From Hordeum vulgare subsp. vulgare (lineage: Eukaryota; Streptophyta; Magnoliopsida; Poales; Poaceae): a stretch of 64,000 nucleotides of DNA. The stretch spans positions 321,729,186 through 321,793,185 of the forward strand of contig NC_058520.1 in NCBI RefSeq assembly GCF_904849725.1, written 5' to 3'. Shown here piece by piece: positions 44,640 to 56,093 of the stretch; positions within the stretch are counted from its first letter, which is position 1, and every line of letters begins with the position of its first letter. The notes beneath the pieces were generated by a model, which saw nothing but the letters and a program-made list of their open reading frames with translations, was not told where the DNA came from and did not search any database. The translations under genes were made by a program, and so were the position numbers.

Positions 44640-45586
44640 GTTTTCTCCCTGGTGGCAACAACACATCCCCTAGTCTCATGTTTCTGTCACTCAAGCTAGA
44701 TATCAAGGGACATGAACCCACAATCATGCATAACGCTCCCTCTTGGAGTTACAATCTACTACTCGTCCAAAGCAATAAAAAGAAACAGAGAACATGCATG
44801 AATTACTCAAGAACATAATATAAAAGGAGAACAAATATATAACTCATCACAATCTGAACATAATAGCATAATTCATAGGATCCGAGCAAACGCAACATAG
44901 CAACAGCAGGTAAATTACATAGATGCCTTGATCATGTAGGGCAGCTCACAAGGGCTAAGCATTGAAGCACAAGATTGGAGAGAAGACCTCACATAGCTAC
45001 TGGTCATGGACCCATGGCCCAAGGAGGAGTACTCATGGCACGTCCGAGAAGCGTCCATAGGTGTGGAGAAGCTCTCGGAGGTCAATCCTCCCTTCGGCAG
45101 GGTGCCGGGAAGAGGTCTTCTTGCGCTCCCGATCTCGGAAGCGTTGCGGCGGTGGAACGGTGGAGAAATTTGCGATTCTTGATCTGTTTTCAGGGTTTCC
45201 CGTCCGTGGGGTAAATATAGGCCAAAGGAGGGCACCAGAGGGGGTGGGCCCCACCCAGACGGCTTGGTGGCGCGGCTAGGAGGTGGCACGCGCAGGGTGG
45301 CCGCCTGGGCGAGCCCTGGCTCCCCTCTAGCCCACCTTTGGTGCTCGTGAAGCTTCCGTCACGCTGATTTTTATATATTTTTCTCGGGATTTTTGGGGCT
45401 CTATAAATTGGGGTAAAAGCCCGTGCAAAAATACATCAGCAGACAGAAACTGGCACTAGGTGCATTGAGTTAGTAGGTTAGTCCAAATATGTGTAAAAAG
45501 GTATGGAAGTGTAGCAAAACATATAACAATGTCACCCAAAACAGCATGGAACAAACAAAAATTATAGATACGTTTGGGACGTATCA
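44640..45586 (-). repeat. E5 3' LTR, truncated by the BARE element
   Basis: On the minus strand it begins TGATACGTCCCAAACGTATC at 45586 and matches the 5' LTR segments 63486-62615 and 60937-about 60853. About 700 bp of its U5-side sequence is missing at the BARE boundary. The frames at 44915-45289 are mirrored at 62927-63248 in the other LTR and are not genes. Confidence 0.88.
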
Positions 45587-45602
45587 ACATCCCCAAGCTT
45601 AA
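45587..45602 (-). other. E5 polypurine tract
   Basis: Minus strand AAGCTTGGGGATGT directly precedes the 3' LTR; it is nearly the same as the E1 tract. Confidence 0.75.
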
Positions 45603-48423
45603 TTCCTTCTCGTCCTCAAGTAGGTAGATGATAAAACAAATAATTTCTGTGGTGACATGCTAACACACATCTAAGAACTTCAAAGTAAAGCAAGTAAGAT
45701 ATGCAACTCGAGTCAAGACAATAACAAGCAAGAGTCTATATTTAGTATTGAAAATAGCAAAGTAAGAACATAAAGGTGCAAGAACTCAAATGTCTCCAAA
45801 TGGTGTTTGCATGCAAGAAATGGGCGATGGGTTTACAGCATAAAAATAGTTTATAGTTAAATCGAGAACTCAATCTACTAAAACTTCACACTTGGTCTCC
45901 TTTGGAATCTTATTTTGACTCATCCCCAGACCACTAGTCAGGCACAAGTCAAAATGATCCTGTCCCTTTTGACTTTGAGCACTCATGCAATGGATGAGCA
46001 CAAGCAAGATATGTTGGAACTCAGGATGGCAAAGAGAATGATGATGGGGAAGGAAGACAAAAAAGGTGTGAAAGGCTCACATCAATGAGGACAACCATAG
46101 GCGAGAGAAAGCCAAATGATAGATATGGTGTGAGGAGTAGGGATTGCCATGCAACGGATGCACATATGAGCTAAGGTAAGCTCTCCAATGGAACTAGTGG
46201 GGGTGCACCCAACTTTCTTGCTCATGAAGACCTAGAGCTCATTTGAGGAGGTTCATCATTGGAATATACAAGCCAAGTTCTATAGTGTAAGGGTCCCCAC
46301 ATAGTTATGCATGAATGATAATATCTATGGAGTACAAATATAAAAATGGAGTATGAGTGTGGATCTTTCAAAAGGGATAGTAGTGTTGCCCCCTTCTCTC
46401 TTTTTATTTATTTTTTATTATTATTATTTATTTATTTGTGGCATGTTTGGCTCTTTCTATTTATCTCTCATTTGTTCTCTTTGGGATCTTTTCATGTGTC
46501 CTCTTTTGGGATCTTTTAATTTGTCCTCTTTGGGATCTTTTCCTCACTTAAGGGCAACACTCTATATTTTAAAAGAATAAAAATAAGATCTTCACACTTT
46601 ATAAGAAGTACTCAACATAAAGACAAATGAAAACTATCATGATGTATGCAAATGTATGCCTCTGCGAGTGTAGCAGGATATGCAATGAAACTAGCGCGTC
46701 ATGTAGCAATAATAAGGGCAAGGCCCAACTAGCATGCGGCTCCTCGATCAAGCAAAAGCATGTATGACATGAAGATCAAGTCATTAGATGGTGGATGTTG
46801 CATGGCAATGTATCTCGGAAAGGCTATGGAAATGCCTTAATAGGTTGGTATGGTGGCTGTTTTGAGGAAGGATATAATGAGGCTTATGATGACAAAGTGT
46901 ATCATGCCAAGGGTTTGGATGCACCGGCCAAGTATGCTCCAACTCTCAAGATGAGAAAGGGCAATGCACGGTACCGAAGAGGTTAGCAAAATATGGATGG
47001 TGGAAATGCCAACAATCGAATACTCGCATTAGTCTAAAGGACTCATGCACTTATTATTGGTAACTCTCTATCTAGTCAGGAGATTCACAAAGAGACAAGT
47101 ACCCCGAGGAGGAGTGTTTGGGAGTTTGGTTATCCTTGCGCATCCTCGGCCCATGATAACGTGAGGGTACTCTATATATTCCAACCCCTCCAGAGGTTGG
47201 CGATCCATCTAATAGCTAGAGTTCTAAACTAATTTTTTTGTTTCTGAAAATACACACGGATTTCCCAGAATACAACACCTATCACTAATAGGCTCAAGCT
47301 CCTAACACTAATAGTCCAAATATTACTCAAATCAATACCTCAAAACTATTGCAAGTTACTACTATACTTAAATAGAAACCTCAATTACCTACTCATGCAA
47401 GACACACAACTCAGTGCAACAAGCCAAATCTCTAAACAAGATAAGCATGATAACTCAAGAGAGTTTCGAAACCAACCTAAATAAAATCTCTTAAAAAGAT
47501 AAAGCATGAAAACTAAGAGCTAAGCATGATAGTGGCTATGAAAAGATAAAAGAACACACAAAAGAGATAAGCATGAAAACTTATGTTGTGTTCTAGGGTT
47601 GAGTGGAGCGTGTTTCTCTGCCAAAAAAAGAAGTCTAGGTTCCAACTTGTTATGAACAGCAAGCAAAACTAAAACAAACTAAAAAGTAAAGAGCAGGACG
47701 CTCCAGGCATAGCACATAACATATGAAGTGATAAAAATATAGCATGGAGAAGGACGAACTGATGATTGTTGATGGAGAAAGGGATGCACGGGGGTATCCC
47801 CAAGCTTAGACTCTTGAGTCTCCTTGAATATTTATTGGGGTGCATGGGGGCATCCCAAGCTTGAGCGCTTGACACTCCTCGATCTTCTTTCATCATCTTC
47901 CATCGCTTACTTGAAAACTCCCTTCATACGAAACTCATCCTAAGCTGATTAGAGTGGTTAGTGCCCATAACAAAATAATTTATTCTCTACTGGAAATAAA
48001 GATTTTCATGAAGAGCAATTGTTTCTCAAGATTTCCAAAAGGTTTTTGCAAAGAAAAACCAAGCTTAAGATTTGCAAAACAATGAAAACGCAAAACAGGG
48101 CAGAATCAGGGGAAAACAAAACAGTAGGTAGTAAATAATTTTTTCGGGGCACTTCTGCAACTCAACTCAAAAAACTCAAAAGAGATGCCATAAAGACAAT
48201 TATATAGAACATACTTTAAAAAAATCAGATCAAAAAGATGTTGACGTGATTTTTGGCGAATTTTTTCGTCAAGTAGACAGAATATGTTTCTGGACAGCAT
48301 GTCACAACCTTTGAACTTTCTTGCAATCGCAGGCTAAGCCTTGGCACAAATCTTGAAAATAAAGATACAATGATGTTGCTACAGTAGTAACAAGCATCAA
48401 GACCACTAAAACTGAAAGTAAAA
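45603..48423 (-). other. E5 non-coding 3' internal region
   Basis: No gene is supported. Two polypurine-like motifs are present on the minus strand near 47794-47807 and 47850-47862. An AT-rich, low-complexity stretch occurs around 46395-46440. Sequence at about 46200-46980 is related to E1 at about 2975-3800, confirming a shared ancestry of the 3' halves. Confidence 0.7.
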
Positions 48424-50064
48424 TGTCACACCCTGTTTTTCACCACAAGTATTTTATGTTGCAAAATCAGAGCTTGTTAAAACTTTTTCAAATAATGTTG
48501 TGAGTGCAATGTAAGCCCTTGTATGAGTGAATGCTTGCTTGCTTCATGACTCAAACCCATGAAAAACTTATTATTTTGCTCTCTTCAAAAACCCTTTTTC
48601 CTTTATATCAAGATCACCTTCATCATGTTGGGATACACTACTAGCTCATGAAGCCAAGTGGCACTTCCAACCAAAGTTGGTGATCTGATCCAAATATTAT
48701 TTTCATTCATTAAAAATATTAATTGGTGATTTAAAATATTATTTTCCTATTTTATATTTATGTCTGTTTCTAAGGCCAGGAATGATATTCCCACAAGGAA
48801 AATTGCTTTCCTGCCTTAGAAAATTCTGAGTAAATTCATGGAAGCTCAGAAGGACATATATTTTCCATATATAAGATTTTAAACCCTATTTTATATTATT
48901 ATTATTTGAGTAAAACCCTGAAAACCATTTCTGTCTGTTTTAGCTTTTTGAGATGTTTCCAAAGGAAATAATCTCAATAAATTCCCATAAAATTACGTGA
49001 GCCCTCCCAAGCCATATTAGGTGCTCACATAAAATCTCACCTTGATCCAAGGTGGGTAAGTGCATCAAATGAGCCCAAAACCCTCTCTGTACAGAGAAGA
49101 GTTGGAACAACTCTACATTGCAAAGTTTCTCCAATGGAGCTGAAACTTTGGAGAGGTGTTTGACACCCCAAATGAGGACTCCACACCAAAGATGAGATTT
49201 GTGAGGCTCTGATTGGCCACACTTCCTTTGTAAAGGACAGAACTGGTCATTTTGGAGCATTTCCAAGTTTACAAAGCTAAACTTGTTCAATGGAGCTCAA
49301 ATTTGGTGAAACCCCATGTTTTTACCATAAGATCAAACCTGTTAAGTGTCACTTCCAGTGGTGGAGTGGAAGCACCCCAAATCACTGTCGAACACCTTCT
49401 GACAGGAAGGTAAAAACCCTCCTAGCCACTATTTTACCCAATGGCAAAGCCCCAAACTTGGTGAGTTAGAGCCCCAGAACACCCTGAGCACTCAGTCAAC
49501 CAGCCCCTCCCCAACTCCAAGCACAAGTGACAAGATCTTCAATTTGAGCCACAGGCCAGGGCTGGCAACACTGGTGTTCCATGCCTCCTTTGACCAGCTC
49601 GTGCTCCCACTAGCACACAACGGCTAGGCACACTACCAGCAACACTCAGGACATGGAGGACACGTCCAAAGTGCCCCAGAGCGCGCCAGCATGCCGTGGC
49701 ATGACAAAACTGCGCTCTGGACGCGCTACAGAGAACCTCCAGCAAGGGGACGTCGCCCCCGGCCAGTTCCAACCTCCCCAGTAGTGTCCAAACGCTCCCC
49801 GACAGCCACTCTGTGCAAAGCTACCATCAGGAGGCCCCTCTCCTCGCGCAAGAACTCGGGCCACACGTGCCCGCGCACGCCCGACGCGGCCGAGCATGCA
49901 CGGACGCTGCAGCTCGACCCCACTCGCTCTCCCTCTGCGGCCGATGCACCAGAAGGTCCTAAACCACGTCCCGAACCCGTGGTTTCGCGGCCAGCACCTC
50001 ACTGTGCACGCACGCGCGCCACGGTGAGTCACCGGCGCGCCCGAGTCGGCTCACCGTCGCTGGC

Positions 50065-50073
50065 CTATAAATA
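50065..50073 (+). promoter_or_regulatory. K1 5' LTR TATA box
   Basis: CTATAAATA in the context GGCCTATAAATAGGTCTCC, inside the GC-rich zone; it implies transcription from about 50095 and a U3 of about 1.65 kb. Confidence 0.65.
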
Positions 50074-52317
50074 GGTCTCCCCGGCGCCCCAGCACCCCCC
50101 AGGCAGCTTCAGCACAACCACTAGACTCCCCCTAGCCGCCCAATCGAGCTTGCAGAGCCTCAGTGCTCGAGATCGACTGAGGCCCCTCCGCCTCGGAGCT
50201 CCGGTCGATCTCCGGCTACACGCCGGCTCCTGCGCCGCCCGACCTCCCATTGCACTTCCCTTGACGCCAGGATCATTTCCCCCAACTTCCCCGAGCAAAT
50301 CCGTGCCCCTAGCCACTAGCTCGACGCCATCCCAAAACCTTTCTGCCACGGTCACCTCATCGCCAGCGAACCAGACCACCTCCGGTGATGTCCCGACCAC
50401 GAGCAGGTAGGCGGAGGAACGAGGGACCCATTCCCGCTCCTAGATTGGCCTGAGGGCAACGGTAGCCTCGCCGGCGTCCGTCTCCACCTCTCTGGATGGA
50501 GGTAGGAGAAGGACCCAACAGGTGGAGCCCACCTGTCGGTGTCCTGGGGCAGCCAGCGCGCGCAGCCGCCGACGCTGACCCCAGGGGACCGCATGTCAGG
50601 TTTGAACATGGCACACGTGCGCCTGGTGGCCGGTCTGCTGGCTGGGCCGGCTGGGTCCCCCCCTGGCCTTTTTTTTATTTTTAACCTACAAGCTTAAATG
50701 ATTTTTATAAAAATATTTAGCTAGTAGAAAAATATGATTCTTCCACCAACAATTTTCTAAAAATGTGTAGTAATTGATTCTGTATAGTTTGACATTTTTC
50801 AAAAACAGAATCTGTTTTGGTATAATAAAATGATATTAAAAGCATTTGTTTGCTCCTGTTTGCTTTTAAATAAATATGCTTAGCTAATAAAAACCATAGG
50901 AAACATTTTCCAAAATAATAAACTGAATTTATTCAAGCTTTGCAACATTTTTAAAAGCACCTTGTGATCTGTTTAGGTGTGAGCTATTATTTATTTATTC
51001 CTTTCTAGACGGTAGAGTTACCGAGTGGCGGAGGATTCGGAGCGGAAGACCTCGAATACCCCGTATACCTAGCTGACCAAGGAAAGCAGCCCTTTGACCA
51101 TGACTTGAGCATATGAATTGATGCATGCTAGAATAGCAAGTACTTTTCCGTTGCATGTGATCACAGTGCCGGTTCATCATTGGTGTGATGGTACCGAAGG
51201 CTTCATCGAAGCACTTGCATGATAGTGATGTTATACATATGGCTCCTCGGAGCACAAACATGATGAGCTTGACCCTACCGTCTATGAGGATCATGCTACT
51301 GTCATGTTGACTAGTAAAGTTATAAGATCATTGCATTGAGCTTGACCCTACCCCTTGAGGGTCATGTTAATACCATGTTGACAAGTAAAGTAAAAGAATT
51401 TTATCATGAGCATGATGATGAGTTAAATCAAAGAGTTTATGAAAACCCCGTCAAGTGCCACTAATGCTCGAGGGTGATGATGAGTTGGTGATCACTTTTG
51501 GTGAAGTGATGCACCGGTGTTTTTGTGTGAGAATGGTTTCGGAAATGGGATTAGATTTATGATGTGTCCACCGTCCCAACCTTACATGTGCGACCATGTT
51601 ACCCCTTTATGGGACGGGGCTTTGTTGATTACTCTGGTCGGTACTAGCAAAGAGCCACATTACTAGTGGCGGGAGTGATCGGTGTCACTCTCGTGATGGG
51701 GTCGTGCCAGGAAGGGCGACTATGCCATTTTTATGAGTTCCAGGCACACCGTTGGTCCCCACATGGTTGATACTGTCCAGAGTCGGTGCTCGTAAGACGT
51801 ACAACATGTGGGCTGGGTACCAATCGAGTGGACCTCTTTGTTTAGTATCGTCAGGGGAAAGATGATGATCGGGTACTTACCTCGGGTATATGTGATATAC
51901 CGCGAGTCGTGGATGACACGGAAGTTTCCCGTTTCTCGTGGGTACAGCGCGCAACCTCTGCAGAGTGTCAAACTATTCGAATAGCCGTGTCCACGGTCAA
52001 GGACAGTTGGGTGGTGCTGCTTAAACTACGTCCAGCGTTTCCGCATAAACCAAGTGTGTGTGTGTGTGAGTTCGGTGAATGGTGTTAATAACCGGAGTTA
52101 CTTGAGGAATTGATATGACCAAGTCCGGTGACTTGGCATATAGGGTGAACCCGGTGTGTTCAACCCTTGTCAGATATGTCAATATCTGTAACCTGTTCTT
52201 CAAGAGTAGTTCTTTAACTTGTTGCATATATCTGATCATTCCACCAAATTGCATTCCACCAAAGATACATGTTACTGTTATTCTTCACTCTCAATGTTCA
52301 TATCATGGGCTGTTTGC

Positions 52318-52336
52318 GAGTACATTCAAAGTACTC
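52318..52336. repeat. Stem-loop conserved between Tekay-type LTRs
   Basis: GAGTAC, a 7-base loop (ATTCAAA), then GTACTC. The same stem is at 57490-57508 and, with loop ATTGAAA, on the minus strand near 34815-34837. Confidence 0.7.
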
Positions 52337-52688
52337 ATTGGTTGCCACTGGTTATATTATTGACCAGACATGGAAGGACCGGAGTTTGGCGACGTGTACG
52401 CCTTCGGAGACGAACCTGCGACCTAGGACGCTTCCAAGTCAGAATGCCTGTCGGTGTAGGCTTGATGGCATGGGCACCGCATAGCCCTTACGAGTTTCCG
52501 CTACCCGATGTATCTGTTTAATTGGCTTTAGGCCTCGCTCTTGAACCCGACCTTCTGGTCGTTTCATGTAATAATTTCGGTACTTGGATGTAAGACTCTA
52601 TTATTCAGTATCTGTGTTCAGTGAACATTGATCCTTGGGGTCACTAGGCACGGCGAACTCGACTTGCTAGTCGGGGTCCCCATAGAAC

Positions 52689-52701
52689 TGGTATCACAGC
52701 C
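52689..52701 (+). other. K1 primer-binding site (initiator Met tRNA)
   Basis: TGGTATCACAGCC differs by one base from the usual TGGTATCAGAGCC and lies four bases after the LTR end. Confidence 0.8.
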
Positions 52702-52817
52702 ATCCTGACTATAGGAAGCCTTGGATAGCATGGACGTTAGCCGAGAACGTTAGAACGCCAGCCTTGCACAAAACTTTTGCACATACAACCTTTTGACTTC
52801 TCTCCTATACCTTGTAG

Positions 52818-53327
52818 ATGGTTGTCGTACCTGAGACACTTCGGGAGACCAGCTTTCCACTACTCCTGGTGGATTGTCTCGAGAAGTGCCACGTACGTCG
52901 CACACCCATCTTCCTCTACCACGAGCACTGGGTCAACGCCGACACTAAGGAATATCACGTGGACGTGATAGTGAAGGCTAATGACTCCCCGTCTAGTTGG
53001 TTCTTCGAAGGACACAGATGGGAGAGCTGATGTTGGCAGTGGAGACGGCCGCACGAGAGGCGCTTGTGCGTCTCCGCAGCATCCTCCCTGAGATGGCTAA
53101 CGAGCCTGTCACTCGTCACCTACCTTTCATTAAGGAAGGAGTGGATGGGAGTTGGACACTCACCCCAGCCACGGAGGATGGGATACCATTAAGGTTTCAG
53201 ACCTACTTCAGCCTCTCGTTGGACACCCTGACGCACTTCCTGGTTAAGGAATCAGCCAAGCTTCGCCAAGAGCTGCACCTAGTCAAGGGCCTGCTCCACA
53301 CTGAAAAGATGAAGAATCGCAAGGTTT
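52818..53327 (+). pseudogene. K1 N-terminal ORF of unknown function (frameshifted)
   Basis: Starts at ATG 52818 (MVVVPETLRETSF) and runs 70 codons in one frame (VFLYHEHWVN-like segment PIFLYHEHWVNADTKEYHV). The second half is in another frame: LAVETAAREALVRLRSILPE, then a helical end with LVKESAKLRQELHLVKGLL to the stop at 53325-53327. It sits where gag would begin, but I see no capsid or zinc-knuckle pattern. Most of gag and the protease active site are absent between 53327 and 53330, so a large internal deletion is likely at this point. Confidence 0.5.
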
Positions 53328-53329
53328 AG

Positions 53330-53457
53330 AAGTAATCCTCGGCATGGATTGGTTGGCCAAGCACCAGAGTCTTTTCGACTGTGCCAATAGGGCCATTACC
53401 ATGACAAGCAACCAAGGGGTCAAGGTCAAGTTTGTCTCCGAGCCAGTATCGGCTTAA
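53330..53457 (+). pseudogene. pol: K1 protease C-terminal remnant
   Basis: In the RT frame, the sequence reads VILGMDWLAKHQSLFDCANR, the conserved end of retroviral-type protease in this lineage, then KVKFVSEPVSA and a TAA at 53455-53457. The catalytic Asp motif that should precede it by about 80 residues is missing. Confidence 0.75.
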
Positions 53458-55221
53458 GTGCCTCGAGTCAACAGTCTATCCGAGGTAGAGCTTGATCAAG
53501 TGCCTGTAGTCTGTGAATACCCGGACGTCTTTCCTGACGAGCTACCCGGAATGCCTCCTGACCGAGACATCGAGTTCATCATTGAGCTCATGCCCGGATC
53601 AAGGCCTATATATAAACAGCCTTACAGGATGGGTTCCAAAGAGCTGGCAGAGCTGAAGAAGCAGCTGGATGAGCAACTCAGGAAAGGGTTCATCCGTCTG
53701 AGTGCATCACCTTGGGGATAACCTGTTCTATTTGTTTCAAAGAAGGATGGTACCATTCGACTCTGCGTCGATTACCTTTCTCTTAATGAAGTCACAATTA
53801 AGAACAAGTACTCGCTCCCCAAGATCGAAGACCTGTTTAACCAGTTAAACGGGGCCAGGGTATTTTCCAAGATCGATCTTCGATCGGGATATTACCAGTT
53901 GAAGATTCGACCCGAAGATATACCCAAGACTGCATTCGAGACCCGATATGGTCTATATGAATGCACTGTCATGTCCTTCGGTTTGACAAATGCCCCAGCT
54001 TACTTCATGTACCTCATGAACAAGGTCTTCATGGAATATTTGGACAAGTTTGTCGTCGTGTTCATCGATGACATATTAATCTTCTCCAAGTCCGAAGAGG
54101 AGCATGAGCAACACCTGAGGTTAGTTCTGGGAAAGCTTCGAGAGCACCAACTTTATGCCAAATTCAGCAAGTTTCAGTTTTGGCTGAACGAAGTTGGATT
54201 TCTGGGTCATACCATGACGGCAAGCGGATTGGCCGTAGATCAGTCCAAGATTACTACAGTGACCAACTGGGAATCACCAAAGGACGTGAAGGATGTCAGG
54301 AGTTTCCTCGGGCTCGCGGGATACTACTGCAAGTTTGTAGAAGAATTCTCCAGCATCGCTCGACCTATGACTCAGCTCTTGAAGAAAGGCCGAAAGTTCG
54401 AGTGGACACCGGCGTGTGAAGCAAGTTTCCAGGAGTTGAAGGAGAGGCTAACTACCGCCCCGGTATTGGCTACCCCAGACATCAACAAGGAATTCGTGAT
54501 ATATTGTGATGCCTATGGAACCGGGCTCGGTGGAGTCCTGATGCAAGATGGCAGGGTCGTGGCGTACTTGTCACGGCAACTGCGACCGCATGAGGAGAAC
54601 TACGCCACCCATGATCTCGAGCTAGCAGTCGTAGTGCATGCTCTGAAGACGTGGCGACATTACCTTCTAGGGAAGCGATGTGAGATATATACAGACCACA
54701 AAAGTCTGAAATATATCTTCACCCAAAGGGAGCTGAATATGAGGCAGCGGAAATGGCTTGAGTTAATCAAGGATTACGACCTCAGCATTCAGTATCATCC
54801 CGGCAAGGCGAACGTGGTAGCCGATGCCTTAAGCCGGAAGGCAGGCTCCTTGAATGTCATGCTCAAGGAAAGGTTACCCGTCTTGTATGAAGAGATGGAG
54901 AGCTTCGGGCTTGAGATAGTCAAACCAGGATACCTGGCCAACCTCGAAGTCAAGCCTACTCTAGCAGACGACATCAAGGAAGCCCAGAAGGGACACAAGA
55001 GTATCGAAGGCCTCAAGAGGAAGGTGCGAGAAGGCAAAGCCCCAGGATTCTCGATTGATGAGCAAGGAGTACTGTGGTACGGGAAGCGCTTATGCATACC
55101 TAACAAGGCCGAACTTAAGTACTTGATCCTGCAAGAGGCTCATGACACACCGTACTCTATCCATCCAGGTGTACCAAGATGTACCAAGACCTCCGAGAAC
55201 GATTCTGGTGGCATGGCATGA
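53458..55221 (+). pseudogene. pol: K1 reverse transcriptase and RNase H
   Basis: Opens with FPDELPGMPPDRDIEFIIEL and YKQPYRMGSKELAELKKQL. A TAA at 53719-53721 interrupts the palm, and the same frame continues with [35 protein letters not shown] and catalytic [18 protein letters not shown] (about 54061-54115). RNase H follows with [35 protein letters not shown] and VVADALSRK. The integrase-proximal linker reaches a frameshift near 55173, and the frame ends at 55219-55221. The motif set is typical of Tekay/Del. Confidence 0.9.
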
Positions 55222-56092
55222 AGAGAGAAATTGGCTCCTATGTCGCTAAATGCGATGTATGCCAGTGAGTCAAGGCTGAACACCAGCGACCTGCTGGATT
55301 GCTGCAACCTCTTCAAGTGCCGGAATGGAAGTGGGATAAAGTCGGCATGGACTTCATCACTGGGTTGCCCCGGTCGAATAAGGGTCATAACTCCATTTGG
55401 GTCATAGTCGGTCATTTGACCAAGGTGGCCCATTTCATCCCCGTTAACACCACCTACGATGGCAGCCAGCTGGCCAGTCTATAAATTCATCGAGTGGTGA
55501 GTCTCCATGGAGTTCCCAGGGAGATCGTGTCCGACCGCGGCACGCAATTCACCTCAAGATTCTGGAAGAAGTTTCAACAAGCTCTCGGAACCAAACTCTC
55601 CTTCAGTACGGCTTTCCACCCACAAACGGGCGGACAGACCGAGAGGGTAAACCAGATACTTGAGGACATGCTCCGCGCCTATGTTTTGGCTCATGGTGCC
55701 AAGTGGGAAGATCGCCTGCCATTTGCTGAGTTTTCTTACAACAACAGCTACCAGTCCAGTCTTCAGATGGCCCCATTCGAAGCGTTATATGGGCGGAAGT
55801 GCTGCACCCCGCTCAATTGGTCCGAAACCGGTGAAGGACTAGTTTTCGGACCAGAAGCACTCCAGGAAGCAGGGGACAAGGTTCAGCTTGTCCGAGAGAA
55901 CTTGAAGGCAGCTAAGTCAAGGTAGAAGAGCTATGCGGACCCTCGCCGCAGAGATGTGGAGTTTGTTCCCGGAGACCAGGTGTACTTGCGAGTCACGCCT
56001 CTCAAGGGGTCCAAGCATTTCCATGTCAAGGGGAAGCTAGCTCCAAGGTTCATTGGACCCTTCAAGATCACGACAAGGCGCGGGGAAGTAGC
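55190..56092 (+). pseudogene. pol: K1 integrase, truncated
   Basis: In a new frame after the shift: zinc-domain end YVAKCDVCQ, a TGA at 55266-55268, then the core with [15 protein letters not shown], a TAA at 55482-55484, IVSDRGTQFTSRFW and GGQTERVNQILEDML, which supply the DDE residues. A TAG lies at 55923-55925. The GPY region (KLAPRFIGPFKITTRRGEVA) is the last readable part; at 56094 the sequence switches to LTR. The region where a chromodomain would follow is deleted. Confidence 0.88.
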
Positions 56093-56093
56093 T

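Larger units (their letters stand above)
48424..52684 (+). repeat. K1 5' LTR (4261 bp)
   Basis: The last 1766 bp (50919-52684) match 56094-57856 at about 97 percent by eye. The first 2.5 kb has no partner here. It is AT-rich to about 49500, then a GC-rich zone (about 49540-50660) holding many chance ORFs on both strands, then AT-rich again. A (GT)n run is at 52057-52070. The end GTCCCCATA has a drifted terminal CA. Confidence 0.85.

Noticed and set aside
35904..44644. A normal 5 bp target duplication for the BARE element
   Set aside because: The left flank TTCATC and the right flank GTTTT do not match, and the surrounding LTR sequences belong to different elements.
44975..45289. ORFs on both strands, mirrored at 62873-63248
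   Set aside because: They are the two copies of the E5 LTR.
46395..46440. Poly-T and TTATT-rich tract as a terminator or MITE
   Set aside because: It is low-complexity sequence within the E5 internal region with no inverted terminal repeats or flanking duplication.
49539..50609. Several overlapping GC-rich ORFs on both strands that could be taken as host genes
   Set aside because: They lie inside the K1 LTR around its TATA box, overlap one another in several frames and show no domain.
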